A stretch of 64,000 bases of DNA from Microcella alkaliphila (GCF_002355395.1 NZ_AP017315.1:2638838-2702837), one strand, 5' to 3'. Counted from the stretch's first letter, positions 24,629-34,184 are shown. Numbers and translations: made by a program. The notes: generated from the sequence alone by a model not told the origin.

Positions 24629-25975
24629 ATGGCCCGCACGACCGCGAACTTCCGCTGCATCGAGTGCGGGTGGACGACCCTCAAGTGGGCCGGCCGCTGC
24701 GGCGAGTGCCAACAGTGGGGCACCGTCGTCGAGGCGGATGCCCCCTCCCGGCAGACAGCGCCCGCCCGCGTTCCCGAGGCGCGCGCCGCCCGCCCCATCA
24801 CCGAGGTCGAACAGGGCGAGCAGAGCCACACGCCCACGACGATCGGCGAGTTCGACCGCGTGCTCGGCGGCGGCGTCGTGCCGGGGGCCGCCATCCTGCT
24901 GTCGGGCGAGCCGGGCGTGGGCAAGTCGACGCTGCTGCTCGAGGTTGCCGCCCGCGCGGCGCGCTCGGGCCAGCGGGTGCTCTACGTCAGCGCCGAAGAG
25001 TCGGTCGCCCAGGTGCGCCTGCGCGCCGGTCGCACCGGTGCGCTCAGCGACAACCTGTACCTCGCGAGTGAGACCGACCTCGCCACAATCCTCGGCCAAC
25101 TCGACGAGGTGCGGCCGAGCCTGCTCATCGTCGACTCCGTGCAGACCGTCGCCTCATCGCTGATCGACGGGCTGGCCGGCGGGGTCGCGCAGGTGCGCGA
25201 GGTCGCGGCCACGCTCATCCGTATCGCGAAAGAGCGCGCGCTACCGGTACTGCTCGTCGGGCACGTCACGAAAGACGGCACGATCGCCGGCCCTCGCATG
25301 TTGGAGCACCTCGTCGACGTCGTCTGCCAGTTCGAGGGCGACCGGCAGACATCCCTGCGTTTCGTGCGGGCGCTGAAGAACCGCTTCGGCCCCACCGACG
25401 AGGTCGGCTGCTTCGAGATGACCGGCGACGGCATCGCCGAGGTCGCCGACCCGAGCGAGTTGTTCCGCTCGCACGCGACTACCCCGGTCAGCGGAACCTG
25501 CGTCGCGATCGCGCTCGAGGGCCGCCGTGCGCTGCCCGTCGAAGTGCAGGCGCTCGTCGTCGCGAGCTCGGCGCCGCAGCCGCGGCGCGTCGTCAACGGC
25601 GTCGACTCCTCACGTGTCGCGATGCTGCTCGCCGTGCTCGAGCGGCGCTGCGGCATCGCGTTGTCGAGCTACGACGTGTACGTGTCCACGGTCGGCGGCA
25701 TCCGCCTCACCGAGCCCGGCGCCGACCTCGCCATCGCGCTCGCGATCGCCAGTGCTCGGCGCGACAAGGCCCTCGACTCGCGCCTCGCCGCCGTCGGCGA
25801 GATCAGCCTCGCCGGCGAGATCCGCGGCGTCACGTCAGCCCCGCAGCGCGCCGCCGAAGCGAAGCGCCTCGGCTACACGACCCTCATCGACTCGGGCGCC
25901 GTGCACCTGCGCGAGGCGGTCCGGGCCGCGTTCGCGACGGCCCGCGACGAGAAGGTCGACATCCCCGAGTTCTAG
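24629..25975 (+). CDS. radA: DNA repair protein RadA
   Basis: The 448-aa product is a RecA-related ATPase that promotes branch migration in homologous recombination. It begins with a C4 zinc finger (FRCIECGWTTLKWAGRCGEC), then Walker A GEPGVGKSTLL at about residue 97, the RadA-specific KNRFGPTDEVG motif near 255, and a C-terminal Lon-protease-like domain (YDVYVSTVGGIRLTEPGADL). ATG 24,629 was chosen because it puts the zinc finger 10 residues in, as in homologues; an earlier in-frame ATG adds ten residues that overlap the preceding gene. Length is normal. It is a core gene with conserved sequence. Confidence 0.97.
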   Translation: MARTTANFRCIECGWTTLKWAGRCGECQQWGTVVEADAPSRQTAPARVPEARAARPITEVEQGEQSHTPTTIGEFDRVLGGGVVPGAAILLSGEPGVGKSTLLLEVAARAARSGQRVLYVSAEESVAQVRLRAGRTGALSDNLYLASETDLATILGQLDEVRPSLLIVDSVQTVASSLIDGLAGGVAQVREVAATLIRIAKERALPVLLVGHVTKDGTIAGPRMLEHLVDVVCQFEGDRQTSLRFVRALKNRFGPTDEVGCFEMTGDGIAEVADPSELFRSHATTPVSGTCVAIALEGRRALPVEVQALVVASSAPQPRRVVNGVDSSRVAMLLAVLERRCGIALSSYDVYVSTVGGIRLTEPGADLAIALAIASARRDKALDSRLAAVGEISLAGEIRGVTSAPQRAAEAKRLGYTTLIDSGAVHLREAVRAAFATARDEKVDIPEF

Positions 25976-25985
25976 GCGTTGCTGC

Positions 25986-26456
25986 CTAGACCTCGAGTTG
26001 AAGCGCCGCGAGCACCTCGCGCGGGTCGGCCTGCATCGAGTGGGGGCCCGCCACGTCGAACACGACCGCCTCGAGGTTGTCAACGTTCTGCTCGAGGAAG
26101 TCGCGCAGCGTCGGGCCGTCGTACGCCAAAAAACGGTGCGACGGCTCCTGCGGCACCATGTCGACGTAGCGCTCCGGGCTCGAAAACAGCAGCAGCATGA
26201 ACTTCTCGGCGTCCTCCGCACGGAAGACGCGAATCTGCTCGGGCCCACTGCCGGGCAAGAGCGGCACGATGCAGTAGTCGTTGCGCAGGGCGAACGCCAC
26301 GGCAGCCGTGTCTTGCCGCTCGAGCGCCGCGGCCAACTGCTGGTCTTCGGCCACCCTGTGCGGCGGCATGCCGCGCTTCATCTTCGGCGCCGACACGCCC
26401 CCCGGGCGGCCGCTCGGCCGCCCGCCCGACTTCTTGCTCGACTTCTTCTTCGGCAT
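25986..26456 (-). CDS. SseB-like hypothetical protein
   Basis: This 156-aa protein has a strongly basic N-terminus (MPKKKSSKKSGGRPSGRPGG) followed by a globular part. The part containing FALRNDYCIVPLLPG, RVFRAEDAEKFMLLLFSSPE and FLAYDGPTLRDFLEQNVDNL resembles the SseB N-terminal domain common in actinobacteria. The family has no settled function; it is not an enzyme by visible motif. It is encoded convergently with radA, with 10 bp between the stops. The basic tail may contact nucleic acid or ribosomes, which is a guess. No operon partner overlaps it. Confidence 0.65.
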   Translation of the reverse strand: MPKKKSSKKSGGRPSGRPGGVSAPKMKRGMPPHRVAEDQQLAAALERQDTAAVAFALRNDYCIVPLLPGSGPEQIRVFRAEDAEKFMLLLFSSPERYVDMVPQEPSHRFLAYDGPTLRDFLEQNVDNLEAVVFDVAGPHSMQADPREVLAALQLEV

Positions 26457-26511
26457 CGCCTCAAGCCTACGCGGGAGACGCCACAGCCCGCCCCGATCGG
26501 GATGCTCGGGC

Positions 26512-27180
26512 TCAGTTCAGCAGGAACGGCCGGTCTCCGTCGCCCGCGAACTCGCCCACCGACACGCTCAGCCGGTACGTCGCCCCACCCCCGGGAACGG
26601 GCGTGCGCTGCACGTCGCACACTCCGGGCTCGCTGCGGGTACGGTTCCACGGAATCGCCGGAGTCGATCGCTCCTCACCCGGCTCGAGCACGACCGTGGC
26701 GGCGACGGGGTCGACCTGGCAGTCACGCGACGACCAGATGCGGTCGGGCCCCGAGGTGATCAAGAGTTCTTGAACGTCACTGCCAACCTCCATGACGCAG
26801 GGCCGCGACCCGAGGTTGGTCAGGCTCAGTGACAACTGCGGCTGCGATTCGGGCCCGTAGCTCTCGGCGTCGGTGATGGGCGTCACCTGCACCTGCTCGC
26901 TCGTGCAGGCCTGCGGTGCGCCGCCACCCTCTGCGGCGGCGTCCTCAGCCGCGGCGTCGAGGTCGCTCTGCTCGTCGTCGGCCTCAGACCCGTCGACCTC
27001 GGCGCTGTCGCTCGCCGTCGGCGCGGGCTCGCCCGACCCGGTCGGCTCGGCCGTTCCCGGTCGCACCACGATGAGGATGATGACGACGATGACCGCGATG
27101 AGGCCGAGCCCGACCACCGCGCGCCGCCGCCAGTAGACGCTGGGCGGCTGCGGTCCGACGGGGTGTCGCAGGCTCGACAT
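26512..27180 (-). CDS. Membrane-anchored extracytoplasmic hypothetical protein
   Basis: The 222-aa product has a short cytoplasmic N-terminus, one transmembrane helix (VVGLGLIAVIVVIILIVVRP, about residues 22-41), an acidic low-complexity linker (residues 45-85) and an extracellular beta-rich domain. That domain begins at ACTSEQVQVTPITDAESYGP and holds four cysteines (in ACTSE, RPCVMEV, RDCQVD and GVCDVQ) that could form two disulfides. Such domains resemble DUF4232-like actinobacterial surface proteins. I chose ATG 27,180 because it directly precedes SSLRHP; an earlier GTG would add eight residues. Function unknown. Confidence 0.7.
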   Translation of the reverse strand: MSSLRHPVGPQPPSVYWRRRAVVGLGLIAVIVVIILIVVRPGTAEPTGSGEPAPTASDSAEVDGSEADDEQSDLDAAAEDAAAEGGGAPQACTSEQVQVTPITDAESYGPESQPQLSLSLTNLGSRPCVMEVGSDVQELLITSGPDRIWSSRDCQVDPVAATVVLEPGEERSTPAIPWNRTRSEPGVCDVQRTPVPGGGATYRLSVSVGEFAGDGDRPFLLN

Positions 27181-27260
27181 GGGGCGAGAGTAACCCCGCA
27201 CCACCGCGACAGGGCGTCACACGCGCCGCGAACGCCGTGACTCTCAGCGGCGAAGCGCCT

Positions 27261-27773
27261 CTACAGCGCCTTCAGCATGCGCGTGTTGCCGAGGGTGTTG
27301 GGCTTCACCCGCGACAGGTCGAGGAACTCAGCGACACCCTCGTCGGGCGAGCGCAGCAGCTCGATGTACACCTCGGGGTCGACGACGAGCTGCTCGTCGA
27401 TGGGCGCAAACCCGTGCCGCTCGAAGAATGCCACCTCAAACGTGAGGCAGAACAGCCGGTGCAGCCCGAGCGCCCGCGCCTCACCCTCGAGGTAGTTGAG
27501 CATGGCGTGGCCGACGCCACGCCCCAGCCAGTCCGACCGCACGGCAAGCGTGCGCACCTCGCCCAGGTCTTCCCACATGACGTGCAGGGCACCGCAGCCG
27601 ATCACCTCGCCGGCGTCGTCGACGGCGACGGCGAACTCCTGCAGCGACTCGAACAACACGACGAGTTCCTTGCCGAGCAGGATCCGCTGCTGCACGAGCG
27701 GTTCGACGAGTTCCTTGATCGCCCGCACGTCACCCGTGCGCGCCCGCCGCACCTCAAACCCCTGCCCCGTCAT
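27261..27773 (-). CDS. Amino-acid N-acetyltransferase (GNAT, ArgA-like)
   Basis: This 170-aa GNAT-fold enzyme resembles the short actinobacterial N-acetylglutamate synthase that starts arginine biosynthesis, using acetyl-CoA and L-glutamate. The acetyl-CoA motif is VRTLAVRSDWLGRGVGHAML at about residues 75-94, preceded by IGCGALHVMWEDLGE. The C-terminal HRLFCLTFEVAFFERHGFAP block, with the FFERHGF signature, is typical of ArgA-type GNATs. ATG 27,773 was chosen over upstream starts because the family begins MxxxVRRARTGDV. No arg genes lie nearby, as is normal for this lineage. Confidence 0.85.
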   Translation of the reverse strand: MTGQGFEVRRARTGDVRAIKELVEPLVQQRILLGKELVVLFESLQEFAVAVDDAGEVIGCGALHVMWEDLGEVRTLAVRSDWLGRGVGHAMLNYLEGEARALGLHRLFCLTFEVAFFERHGFAPIDEQLVVDPEVYIELLRSPDEGVAEFLDLSRVKPNTLGNTRMLKAL

Positions 27774-27871
27774 GGAAACCAGCCTAGGGGCGTGGGCGCA
27801 CCGCAACGAAAACCGGCCCCGTGCATCCCCCATTCGGATGCGCGGGGCCGGTAATCGTGGGCCCGGTCGCG

Positions 27872-30370
27872 TCAGTCGGCGGCCGGCAGCTCGGGGGCTG
27901 CGGCGGCGGGGCCGGCCTCAACGGCGGCCAGCTCGCGCTGGGTCGTCGTGATGACGAACTCGCCGCCGACGTAGTCGACCGCCACGTGGTCGCCCGCGGT
28001 GAGGCGACCGTGCAAGATCTCTTCCGACAGCTTGTCTTCGACCTCGGCCTGCACGGCGCGGCGCAGGGGGCGGGCTCCGAGGGTCGGGTCCCAGCCCACC
28101 TTGATGAGCTGCTCCTTCGCGGCCTGCGACACCTCGATCGTCATGTCGCGGTCCATGAGGCGCTCACGCAGACGCTTGATGAACAGGTCAACGATCTGCA
28201 GCAGCTCCTCCTGGTTCAGCTGCGGGAAGACGATCGTGTCGTCGACGCGGTTCAGGAACTCGGGCTTGAAGTGCTTCTTCAGCTCTTCGACGACCTTGGC
28301 GCGCATGGCGGTGTAGGTCGCCTCGGTGTTGCCCTCGATCGTGAAGCCGACGGGGCCGCCGGTGATGTCCTTCGTGCCGAGGTTCGTCGTCATGATGATG
28401 ACCGTGTTCTTGAAGTCGACGACGCGGCCCTGACCGTCGGTCAGGCGACCCTCTTCCAGCACCTGCAGCAGCGAGTTGAAGATGTCGGGGTGCGCCTTCT
28501 CGATCTCGTCGAACAGCACGACGCTGAACGGCTTGCGGCGCACCTTCTCGGTGAGCTGGCCGCCCTCTTCGAAGCCGACGAAGCCGGGAGGGGCTCCGAA
28601 CAGGCGCGACACGGTGTGCTTCTCGCCGTACTCGCTCATGTCGAGCGAGATCAGCGCGTCCTCGTCGTCGAACAGGAACTCGGCGAGCGCCTTGGCGAGC
28701 TCGGTCTTTCCGACGCCGGTGGGGCCGGCGAAGATGAACGAGCCGCTGGGGCGCTTCGGGTCTTTCAGGCCCGCGCGGGTGCGGCGGATCGTCTTCGCGA
28801 GCGCCGAGATGGCCTCGTTCTGGCCGATGACGCGCTGGTGCAGGGCCTGCTCCATGAAGATGAGCCGGCTCGACTCCTCCTCGGTGAGCTTGAACACGGG
28901 GATTCCCGTGGCCTGCGCGAGCACCTCGGCGATGACGCCCTCGTCGACGGTTCCGCCCGCGGCGACCTCGCCGGCGCGCCACTGCTTCTCGAGACGCAGC
29001 CGCTCGCCGAGCAGCTTCTTCTCTTCGTCGCGCAGGGATGCGGCCTTCTCGAAGTCTTGGCCCTCGATGGCCTCCTCCTTCTGCGTGCGCACGGCGGCGA
29101 TCTTCTCGTCGAACGCGCGCAGCTCGGGCGGGGCCGACAGGATCGACAGGCGCAGGCGTGCGCCGGCCTCGTCGATCAGGTCGATGGCCTTGTCGGGCAG
29201 GAAGCGGTCTTGCACGTAGCGGTCGGCGAGGTTTACGGCGGCGACGACCGCGCCGTCGGTGATCGACACCTTGTGGAAGGCCTCGTACTTGTCGCGCAGG
29301 CCCTTCAGGATGTTGATGGCGTGCGGGATCGCGGGCTCGTTGACCATGACGGGCTGGAAGCGGCGCTCGAGCGCGGCATCCTTCTCGAAGTGCTTGCGGT
29401 ACTCATCCAGCGTGGTCGCGCCGATCGTCTGCAGCTCGCCGCGGGCGAGCAGCGGCTTCAGGATGCTCGCGGCATCGATCGCGCCCTCGGCGGCACCCGC
29501 CCCCACGAGGGTGTGGATCTCGTCGATGAAGACGATGATGTCGCCGCGCGTGCGGATCTCTTTCGTGACCTTCTTGAGGCGCTCTTCGAAGTCGCCGCGG
29601 TAGCGGCTGCCGGCGATCAGCGAGCCGAGGTCGAGCGAGTACAGCTGCTTGTCTTTCAGCGTCTCGGGCACCTCGCCCTTGACGATCGCCTGGGCGAGGC
29701 CCTCGACGACGGCGGTCTTGCCGACGCCGGGCTCGCCGATCAGCACGGGGTTGTTCTTGGAGCGGCGCGAGAGGATCTGCATGACCCGCTCCGCCTCCTT
29801 CTCGCGGCCGATGACCGGGTCGAGCTTGCCCTCGCGCGCAGCGGCGGTGAGGTTGCGGCCGAACTGGTCGAGCACCTGCGAACCCTTGTCGCTGGACGTC
29901 GACTCGCCGCCGACGGCGACGGCCTCCTTGCCCTGGTAGCCGGAGAGCAGCTGGATGACCTGCTGGCGCACCTTGTTCAGGTCGGCGCCGAGCTTGACGA
30001 GCACCTGCGCGGCTACGCCCTCACCCTCGCGAATGAGCCCGAGCAGGATGTGCTCGGTGCCGATGTAGTTGTGGCCGAGCTGCAGGGCTTCGCGAAGCGA
30101 GAGCTCAAGCACCTTCTTGGCGCGCGGCGTGAACGGGATGTGCCCGGTCGGCTGCTGCTGCCCCTGGCCGATGATGTCTTGCACCTGCTCGCGCACGGAG
30201 TCGAGCGAGATGTTGAGCGACTCGAGCGCCTTGGCGGCGACGCCCTCACCCTCGTGGATCAGCCCGAGCAGAATGTGCTCGGTGCCGATGTAGTTGTGGT
30301 TGAGCATCTTGGCCTCTTCTTGGGCCAGCACGACAACCCGACGGGCTCGGTCGGTAAAGCGTTCAAACAT
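27872..30370 (-). CDS. clpC: ATP-dependent Clp protease ATP-binding subunit ClpC
   Basis: The 832-aa AAA+ unfoldase feeds proteins into ClpP. An N-terminal double Clp-N domain ([20 protein letters not shown] and the repeated [20 protein letters not shown]) is followed by the first AAA module with Walker [21 protein letters not shown]-type coiled middle domain ([20 protein letters not shown]) precedes the second AAA module with [19 protein letters not shown]-terminal ClpB_D2 small domain completes the protein. The start MFERFTD is the conserved one for ClpC. It is transcribed alone, divergent from the pirin gene. A ClgR-like box lies about 80 bp upstream. Confidence 0.97.
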   Translation of the reverse strand: MFERFTDRARRVVVLAQEEAKMLNHNYIGTEHILLGLIHEGEGVAAKALESLNISLDSVREQVQDIIGQGQQQPTGHIPFTPRAKKVLELSLREALQLGHNYIGTEHILLGLIREGEGVAAQVLVKLGADLNKVRQQVIQLLSGYQGKEAVAVGGESTSSDKGSQVLDQFGRNLTAAAREGKLDPVIGREKEAERVMQILSRRSKNNPVLIGEPGVGKTAVVEGLAQAIVKGEVPETLKDKQLYSLDLGSLIAGSRYRGDFEERLKKVTKEIRTRGDIIVFIDEIHTLVGAGAAEGAIDAASILKPLLARGELQTIGATTLDEYRKHFEKDAALERRFQPVMVNEPAIPHAINILKGLRDKYEAFHKVSITDGAVVAAVNLADRYVQDRFLPDKAIDLIDEAGARLRLSILSAPPELRAFDEKIAAVRTQKEEAIEGQDFEKAASLRDEEKKLLGERLRLEKQWRAGEVAAGGTVDEGVIAEVLAQATGIPVFKLTEEESSRLIFMEQALHQRVIGQNEAISALAKTIRRTRAGLKDPKRPSGSFIFAGPTGVGKTELAKALAEFLFDDEDALISLDMSEYGEKHTVSRLFGAPPGFVGFEEGGQLTEKVRRKPFSVVLFDEIEKAHPDIFNSLLQVLEEGRLTDGQGRVVDFKNTVIIMTTNLGTKDITGGPVGFTIEGNTEATYTAMRAKVVEELKKHFKPEFLNRVDDTIVFPQLNQEELLQIVDLFIKRLRERLMDRDMTIEVSQAAKEQLIKVGWDPTLGARPLRRAVQAEVEDKLSEEILHGRLTAGDHVAVDYVGGEFVITTTQRELAAVEAGPAAAAPELPAAD

Positions 30371-30450
30371 GTCGTCACTCCTTGCGAAGGCGTAATGGGG
30401 AGCCTTCGGTACATCGAGGGTAACCACGGCGGGTGCCGCATTCTGCCCCT

Positions 30451-30464
30451 GTTCGCCGTGGGCG
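30451..30464. promoter_or_regulatory. Candidate ClgR box upstream of clpC
   Basis: GTTCGCCGTGGGCG matches the GTTCGC-N5-GCG pattern described for ClgR operators in Streptomyces and related actinobacteria, where ClgR activates clp genes. It lies 81 bp before the clpC start, in the divergent region shared with the pirin gene. The match is one short motif, so support is moderate. No ClgR gene is in this window. Confidence 0.45.
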
Positions 30465-30550
30465 TGACGGGGTTCGGCGCCCTCACAGAAACCCCTTGAC
30501 GGGATGCACGCGCCCGATCAATTCACCGGGCGGCGGCGTAGGGTGATCGC

Positions 30551-31546
30551 GTGAGCAACCTTGAGGTCGAGCCGGCCGAACTGCTGTGCGACGACGACTC
30601 CGCGCCCCGGTTTCTGCTGCTCGAGGCGCGGGAGGTTCCGCTCGGCGGGCCGCGCGCCATGACCGTGCGCCGCACCCTGCCGCAGCGCGAGCGCAGCATC
30701 ATCGGAGCGTGGTGCTTTCTCGATCACTACGGGCCCGACGACATCACCGAACGGGATGCCGGAATGGTCGTCCCTCCCCACCCCCACACCGGGCTGCAGA
30801 CGGTCAGCTGGCTGTTCGAGGGTGAGATCGAGCACCGCGACTCGACGGGCGCCCACCAGATGGTGCGGCCCGGCGAGCTGAACCTGATGACGGCGGGGTC
30901 GGGCATTCAGCACTCGGAGGTGTCGACGCCCGCGACGACCCGTCTGCACGGAGCGCAGCTGTGGGTGGCGCTGCCCGACCGCGATCGGCACACCGCGCCG
31001 TTCTTCGAGCACACGGAACCCGTGCCGGTACGGCTCGGCGCCGCGACCGTGCGCGTGTTCGTCGGCGAGCTGCCCGAGTTGGCTGATCACGCGTCGGCCG
31101 CCCGCACGTTCACGCCGCTGCTCGGGGCGCAGCTCGACTTACCGGCGGGGGCCGTCGTCGACCTGGCGCTCGATCCGGCGTTCGAGCACGGCGTGCTCGT
31201 CGACTCGGGCCACGCGACGCTCGACGACGAACACGAGGTGGGCGCCGCGCAGCTCGGCTACCTCGCGCCGGGCGCCGAATGCCTGCGTATCGAGGCGGGG
31301 GCCGACGCGCCGCTGCGCATCCTGCTGATCGGCGGAGCCCCGCTCGGCGAGCCGATCGTCATGTGGTGGAACTTCATCGGCCGCGACCACGACGAGATCG
31401 TCGCATTCCGCGAGCGCTGGCAGACGGACGTCATCGATGATGCCGACCGCGCGGGCCGATTTGGTCACGTGGACGGGTACGACGGGCCGGCGCTTCCCGC
31501 GCCCGCCCTGCCGAGCATCCGCCTGAGGCCCCGCGAGCAGTCGTAG
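30551..31546 (+). CDS. Pirin family protein (cupin fold)
   Basis: The 331-aa protein is a two-cupin pirin, a non-haem iron protein found as quercetin dioxygenases or regulators. The N-terminal cupin has the metal-binding pattern: VVPPHPHTGLQTVSWLFEGE supplies two histidines, IEHRD a third site region, and GSGIQHSEVS the last histidine with a glutamate. A second cupin spans residues 175-270. The start GTG at 30,551 has no perfect Shine-Dalgarno sequence. It is divergent from clpC. The substrate or partner is unknown. The C-terminal WWNFIGRDHDEIVAFRERWQ is also conserved in this group. Confidence 0.9.
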   Translation: MSNLEVEPAELLCDDDSAPRFLLLEAREVPLGGPRAMTVRRTLPQRERSIIGAWCFLDHYGPDDITERDAGMVVPPHPHTGLQTVSWLFEGEIEHRDSTGAHQMVRPGELNLMTAGSGIQHSEVSTPATTRLHGAQLWVALPDRDRHTAPFFEHTEPVPVRLGAATVRVFVGELPELADHASAARTFTPLLGAQLDLPAGAVVDLALDPAFEHGVLVDSGHATLDDEHEVGAAQLGYLAPGAECLRIEAGADAPLRILLIGGAPLGEPIVMWWNFIGRDHDEIVAFRERWQTDVIDDADRAGRFGHVDGYDGPALPAPALPSIRLRPREQS

Positions 31547-31626
31547 GGCGCGGGCGCTCGGCGCGTGATCATGTGCACGGCACCGCGCACAGGCGCCCGC
31601 GCGCGGCAACCCATTCGGCACTCGCC

Positions 31627-31668
31627 GCGACTACTCCGGTGTAGGAGTTCCTACACCTGAGCAGTCGC
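31627..31668. repeat. Palindromic intergenic repeat, copy 1
   Basis: This copy has both arms: GCGACTACTCCGGTGTAGGA on the left, and an imperfect complement ending GAGCAGTCGC on the right. The core is GTGTAGGA-gt-TCCTACAC. It lies downstream of the pirin gene. Confidence 0.8.
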
Positions 31669-31692
31669 CGGGCAGTCACCGGACGGTCGCCA

Positions 31693-31726
31693 CGACTGTA
31701 GGAAGTCCTACACCCGGGTAGTTGCG
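31693..31726. repeat. Palindromic intergenic repeat, copy 2 (left arm shortened)
   Basis: The core is TGTAGGAAGTCCTACAC followed by a right arm CCGGGTAGTTGCG, a degenerate form of CCGGAGTAGTCGC. Eight or so bases of the left arm are missing. It is 25 bp after copy 1. Confidence 0.7.
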
Positions 31727-31747
31727 CGGGCGGCGGGGGCTCACAGA

Positions 31748-31778
31748 AGTGTAGGAAGTCCTACACCGGAGTAGTCGC
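31748..31778. repeat. Palindromic intergenic repeat, copy 3 (left arm absent)
   Basis: GTGTAGGAAGTCCTACACCG followed by GAGTAGTCGC gives a perfect core and right arm. It ends 16 bp before the stop codon of the minus-strand glutaminase gene, so it lies in the convergent intergenic space. Confidence 0.75.
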
Positions 31779-31793
31779 TAGAGGGGGTGCACA

Positions 31794-33071
31794 TCATCTC
31801 GCGGCGCACCACTCTCGAGCCTCGTCGAGACTCTCGACCTCGACCGCGCCCGAAACGATTCCGCGGCGCGCGCCGTCGACGATGACGACCTCGTGGTCAT
31901 GCTCCTCGAGACGGTCGATCGCCCCCTGCAGGATGCGCTCACCCACCTGGTGCACGCGTGTCACCCGGTCGAGATCGAGCACAAGCACCCGGTCGGACGA
32001 CTCCAGCACGTCCTCGATGGCGCTCAGCACCCCGCGCATCGACGCGAACACCAGGTCGCCCTGCACCGCCACCACGCCAGCGCCATACTCGGGCCAGCGC
32101 TCCTCACTCTCGCGCACCACCGGCAGGTTTCCGCCCGGCAGAGTCAGCGCGTGCAGTTCGTAGCGGTCGGCGAGGTCCTGCGAGGCGGCGACGCCGCGCA
32201 CCGAATTGCCCCGAGCATCCAATTTGGGGCTGAACAGCCCCATGCCGAACTGACCGGGGCTCGCCGTGATCAGCCCACCCGACACACCGCTCTTCGCCGG
32301 CGTGCCCACCGTCAGCAACCACTCGCCCGAGTAGTCGTACATGCCGCACGTCGCCATGACCGTCAGCACGTGCCGCGCCACTGTTCCGCTGAAGACCCGG
32401 TCCCCGGTCAGCGGGTTGATGCCGCCCGTCGCGAGCGTCGCACCCATGACGGCGAGGTCCCGCGTCGAGACGAGCACCGAACACTGCTTCAGGTAGACCT
32501 CCATGGTGGGGTCGACCTCGTCGGTCAGCGAGCCCGCGCTGCGCATGAAGTGCGCCAGTGCGCGATTGCGGTCACTCGCGCCCTGCTCCTCCTCGTACAC
32601 GGTCTCGTCAAAACCGAGCGACCGCCCGGCACACGCCTCCATGAGGGCGTGGATGCGCTCGTACTTCTCGTGCGCGTCGGCCCCCGTCACGAGGGCGCAC
32701 GTCACGAGGGCCCCCGCGTTGATCATCGGGTTGTCGGGGCGGCCCGTCTCCTCCTCGAGACTGATCGCGCTGAACGCCTCCCCGCTCGGCTCGGCGCCCA
32801 CATGCTCGTGCACCGACTCGAGCCCGCGGTCGCTCAACGCGAGCGCGTACGTGAACGCCTTCGAGATCGACTGCACCGAGAATTCGACGTCGGCATCACC
32901 CGCCGCCGACACGTACCCGTCGGGCGTGCAGACGGCGAGGCCGAACAGCCGGTGGTCGGCGTGCTCGAGCGTCGGAATCGACGCCGACGTTTCGCCGCGA
33001 TAGTCGTGCTTGAGCCGCTCGTGCAGGGTGACGAGCTCGCGCTCAATCGGGTCACCGATCAGGGATGCCAC
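31794..33071 (-). CDS. glsA: Glutaminase A with C-terminal STAS domain
   Basis: This 425-aa protein hydrolyses L-glutamine to glutamate and ammonia in the cytoplasm. The serine-dependent beta-lactamase-like glutaminase domain occupies residues 10-310: FSVQSISKAFTYALAL contains the catalytic S-x-x-K, and NPMINAGALVTCALV and CGMYDYSGEW carry conserved asparagine and tyrosine. A STAS domain (about residues 325-420: VVAVQGDLVFASMRGVLSAI, VLVLDLDRVTRVHQVGERIL) is fused at the C-terminus, as in some bacterial glutaminases, and may regulate activity. The GTG at 33,071 was preferred over one six bases upstream because a GAGGAG lies at proper distance. Confidence 0.93.
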   Translation of the reverse strand: MASLIGDPIERELVTLHERLKHDYRGETSASIPTLEHADHRLFGLAVCTPDGYVSAAGDADVEFSVQSISKAFTYALALSDRGLESVHEHVGAEPSGEAFSAISLEEETGRPDNPMINAGALVTCALVTGADAHEKYERIHALMEACAGRSLGFDETVYEEEQGASDRNRALAHFMRSAGSLTDEVDPTMEVYLKQCSVLVSTRDLAVMGATLATGGINPLTGDRVFSGTVARHVLTVMATCGMYDYSGEWLLTVGTPAKSGVSGGLITASPGQFGMGLFSPKLDARGNSVRGVAASQDLADRYELHALTLPGGNLPVVRESEERWPEYGAGVVAVQGDLVFASMRGVLSAIEDVLESSDRVLVLDLDRVTRVHQVGERILQGAIDRLEEHDHEVVIVDGARRGIVSGAVEVESLDEAREWCAAR

Positions 33072-33129
33072 GCTCACGCTCCTCGCTGCGCCGCAGCGCA
33101 TCGCCGCCGGGTCGGAGCCCCGGCCCTAC

Positions 33130-33315
33130 TCACTCGTGCGGATCAGCGCCCTGCTTCTCGATGCGCGCCCGCTCTTCGGCCTCGATCTCGCTGAACGTCT
33201 GACGCTCGGCGCGGTCGGCGCGAATGATCGCGCGCATTGCGAACCAGAACAGCAGCCCGAGGAGGATCGTCGGCGTGACCGAGAAGATCACGTTCCCCCA
33301 GAACGATTCAGGCAT
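33130..33315 (-). CDS. Small single-pass membrane protein
   Basis: The 61-aa product starts MPESFWGNVIFSVTPTILLG and has one transmembrane helix (about residues 9-29, VTPTILLGLLFWFAMRAII). A charged C-terminal tail rich in acidic and basic residues follows (RADRAERQTFSEIEAEERAR). An upstream in-frame ATG would add 13 residues lacking a membrane or family pattern. Similar short proteins lie near lysS in related genomes, as far as I recall. No function can be assigned. It lies 58 bp upstream of the glutaminase gene and on the same strand, so the two may share a transcript. Confidence 0.65.
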   Translation of the reverse strand: MPESFWGNVIFSVTPTILLGLLFWFAMRAIIRADRAERQTFSEIEAEERARIEKQGADPHE

Positions 33316-33401
33316 GCCCACATGGTACGCCGGGATGCTCGGAGCGGCCCCCACGAAGACCGTTGCGCCCGCGGCGCGCGGGCGGGCGAGCGCGACGGCG
33401 C

Positions 33402-33980
33402 CTACGAGTCCTGCAGCTGCCGGCGGCGGAACAGCAGGCCGGCGGACAGGACGACGACGCTGACGGCAGCGACGCTGCCGAGCGCGATCGGAATGATGAT
33501 GGCGGGGTCGAGCGCCGTCGATGCGGAACCCCGTGCATCCGTGCCGTCGACGGACAGCGTGGGCAGTTGGAAGCCGTCGAGTTCAGTGAGGCCCGGTTCG
33601 ATCGTCACGTCGCCGACCGCGGCCGACAGTCGGCCGTCGTCAGCGATCGCGACGACGCAGTAGGTGCCCGCCTCGAGTCCTGCGGTGACGAGGCTGACGG
33701 CGAACGGCTCGCCGGCGGTGACCGTCACCACGCGGTCGAGCACCGAGGGGCGGCAGTCGCCCAGCACCTGGGGGGACAGCGACAGGGTGACATCGACGTC
33801 GCCGGCGCCGCCGACGATGCCTTCAACACGGAGGTCACCCGCGACCGTCTGGCCCTGCGTCGGCGCGGTGATGCGCAGCGAGTCGACGGCGAAGGCATTG
33901 TCGGCCCAGGCGATCGCGAAAACGATCGCCATGCCGGCGACAAATGCGGCGGCCGTGCGGAGGCGCAGCTTCACAGCCAT
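33402..33980 (-). CDS. Exported surface protein with C-terminal anchor
   Basis: This 192-aa product has an N-terminal signal peptide (LRTAAAFVAGMAIVFAIAWA, cleavage likely after ADNAFA at about residue 31). An Ig-like or carboxypeptidase-regulatory-like beta domain follows (SLRITAPTQGQTVAGDLRVE onward), with two cysteines in GDCRPS and TYCVVA. The C-terminus has a hydrophobic helix ending in an arginine-rich tail (VVVLSAGLLFRRRQLQDS), consistent with anchoring in the membrane. The architecture suggests an exposed domain between two membrane-proximal segments. No catalytic motif is present. The function is unknown, and no overlapping partner gene is seen. Confidence 0.65.
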   Translation of the reverse strand: MAVKLRLRTAAAFVAGMAIVFAIAWADNAFAVDSLRITAPTQGQTVAGDLRVEGIVGGAGDVDVTLSLSPQVLGDCRPSVLDRVVTVTAGEPFAVSLVTAGLEAGTYCVVAIADDGRLSAAVGDVTIEPGLTELDGFQLPTLSVDGTDARGSASTALDPAIIIPIALGSVAAVSVVVLSAGLLFRRRQLQDS

Positions 33981-34184
33981 GGGGGTTCGCCATTCGGGTA
34001 GGGCGAATGTCGGTGACGCTGGGCACCAGACGCTTCGGGTATCGGGTTGGGTGTCGTCTGTCAGAACCGCGGTCGGGGTGTCGGCCGGGTAGCCGGGTGC
34101 GGTCCTGTCGGACAGCCTCAGGCTAGAACTCCGCGAGCGTCGGCCGCTTGCCCCAGTACGGGGGTGAATGGGGGGTGAACGCCC

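Noticed and set aside
27821..30499. 892-codon plus-strand open frame opposite clpC
   Set aside because: It is an antisense artefact of clpC codon bias; the minus strand encodes a full ClpC.
31627..31778. Possible CRISPR array
   Set aside because: The repeats are palindromic, vary in length and have irregular gaps. No cas genes are present.
31893..33194. Long plus-strand open frame opposite the glutaminase gene
   Set aside because: It is a high-GC mirror frame; its sequence is arginine/histidine-rich without any domain, while the minus strand has a complete glutaminase.
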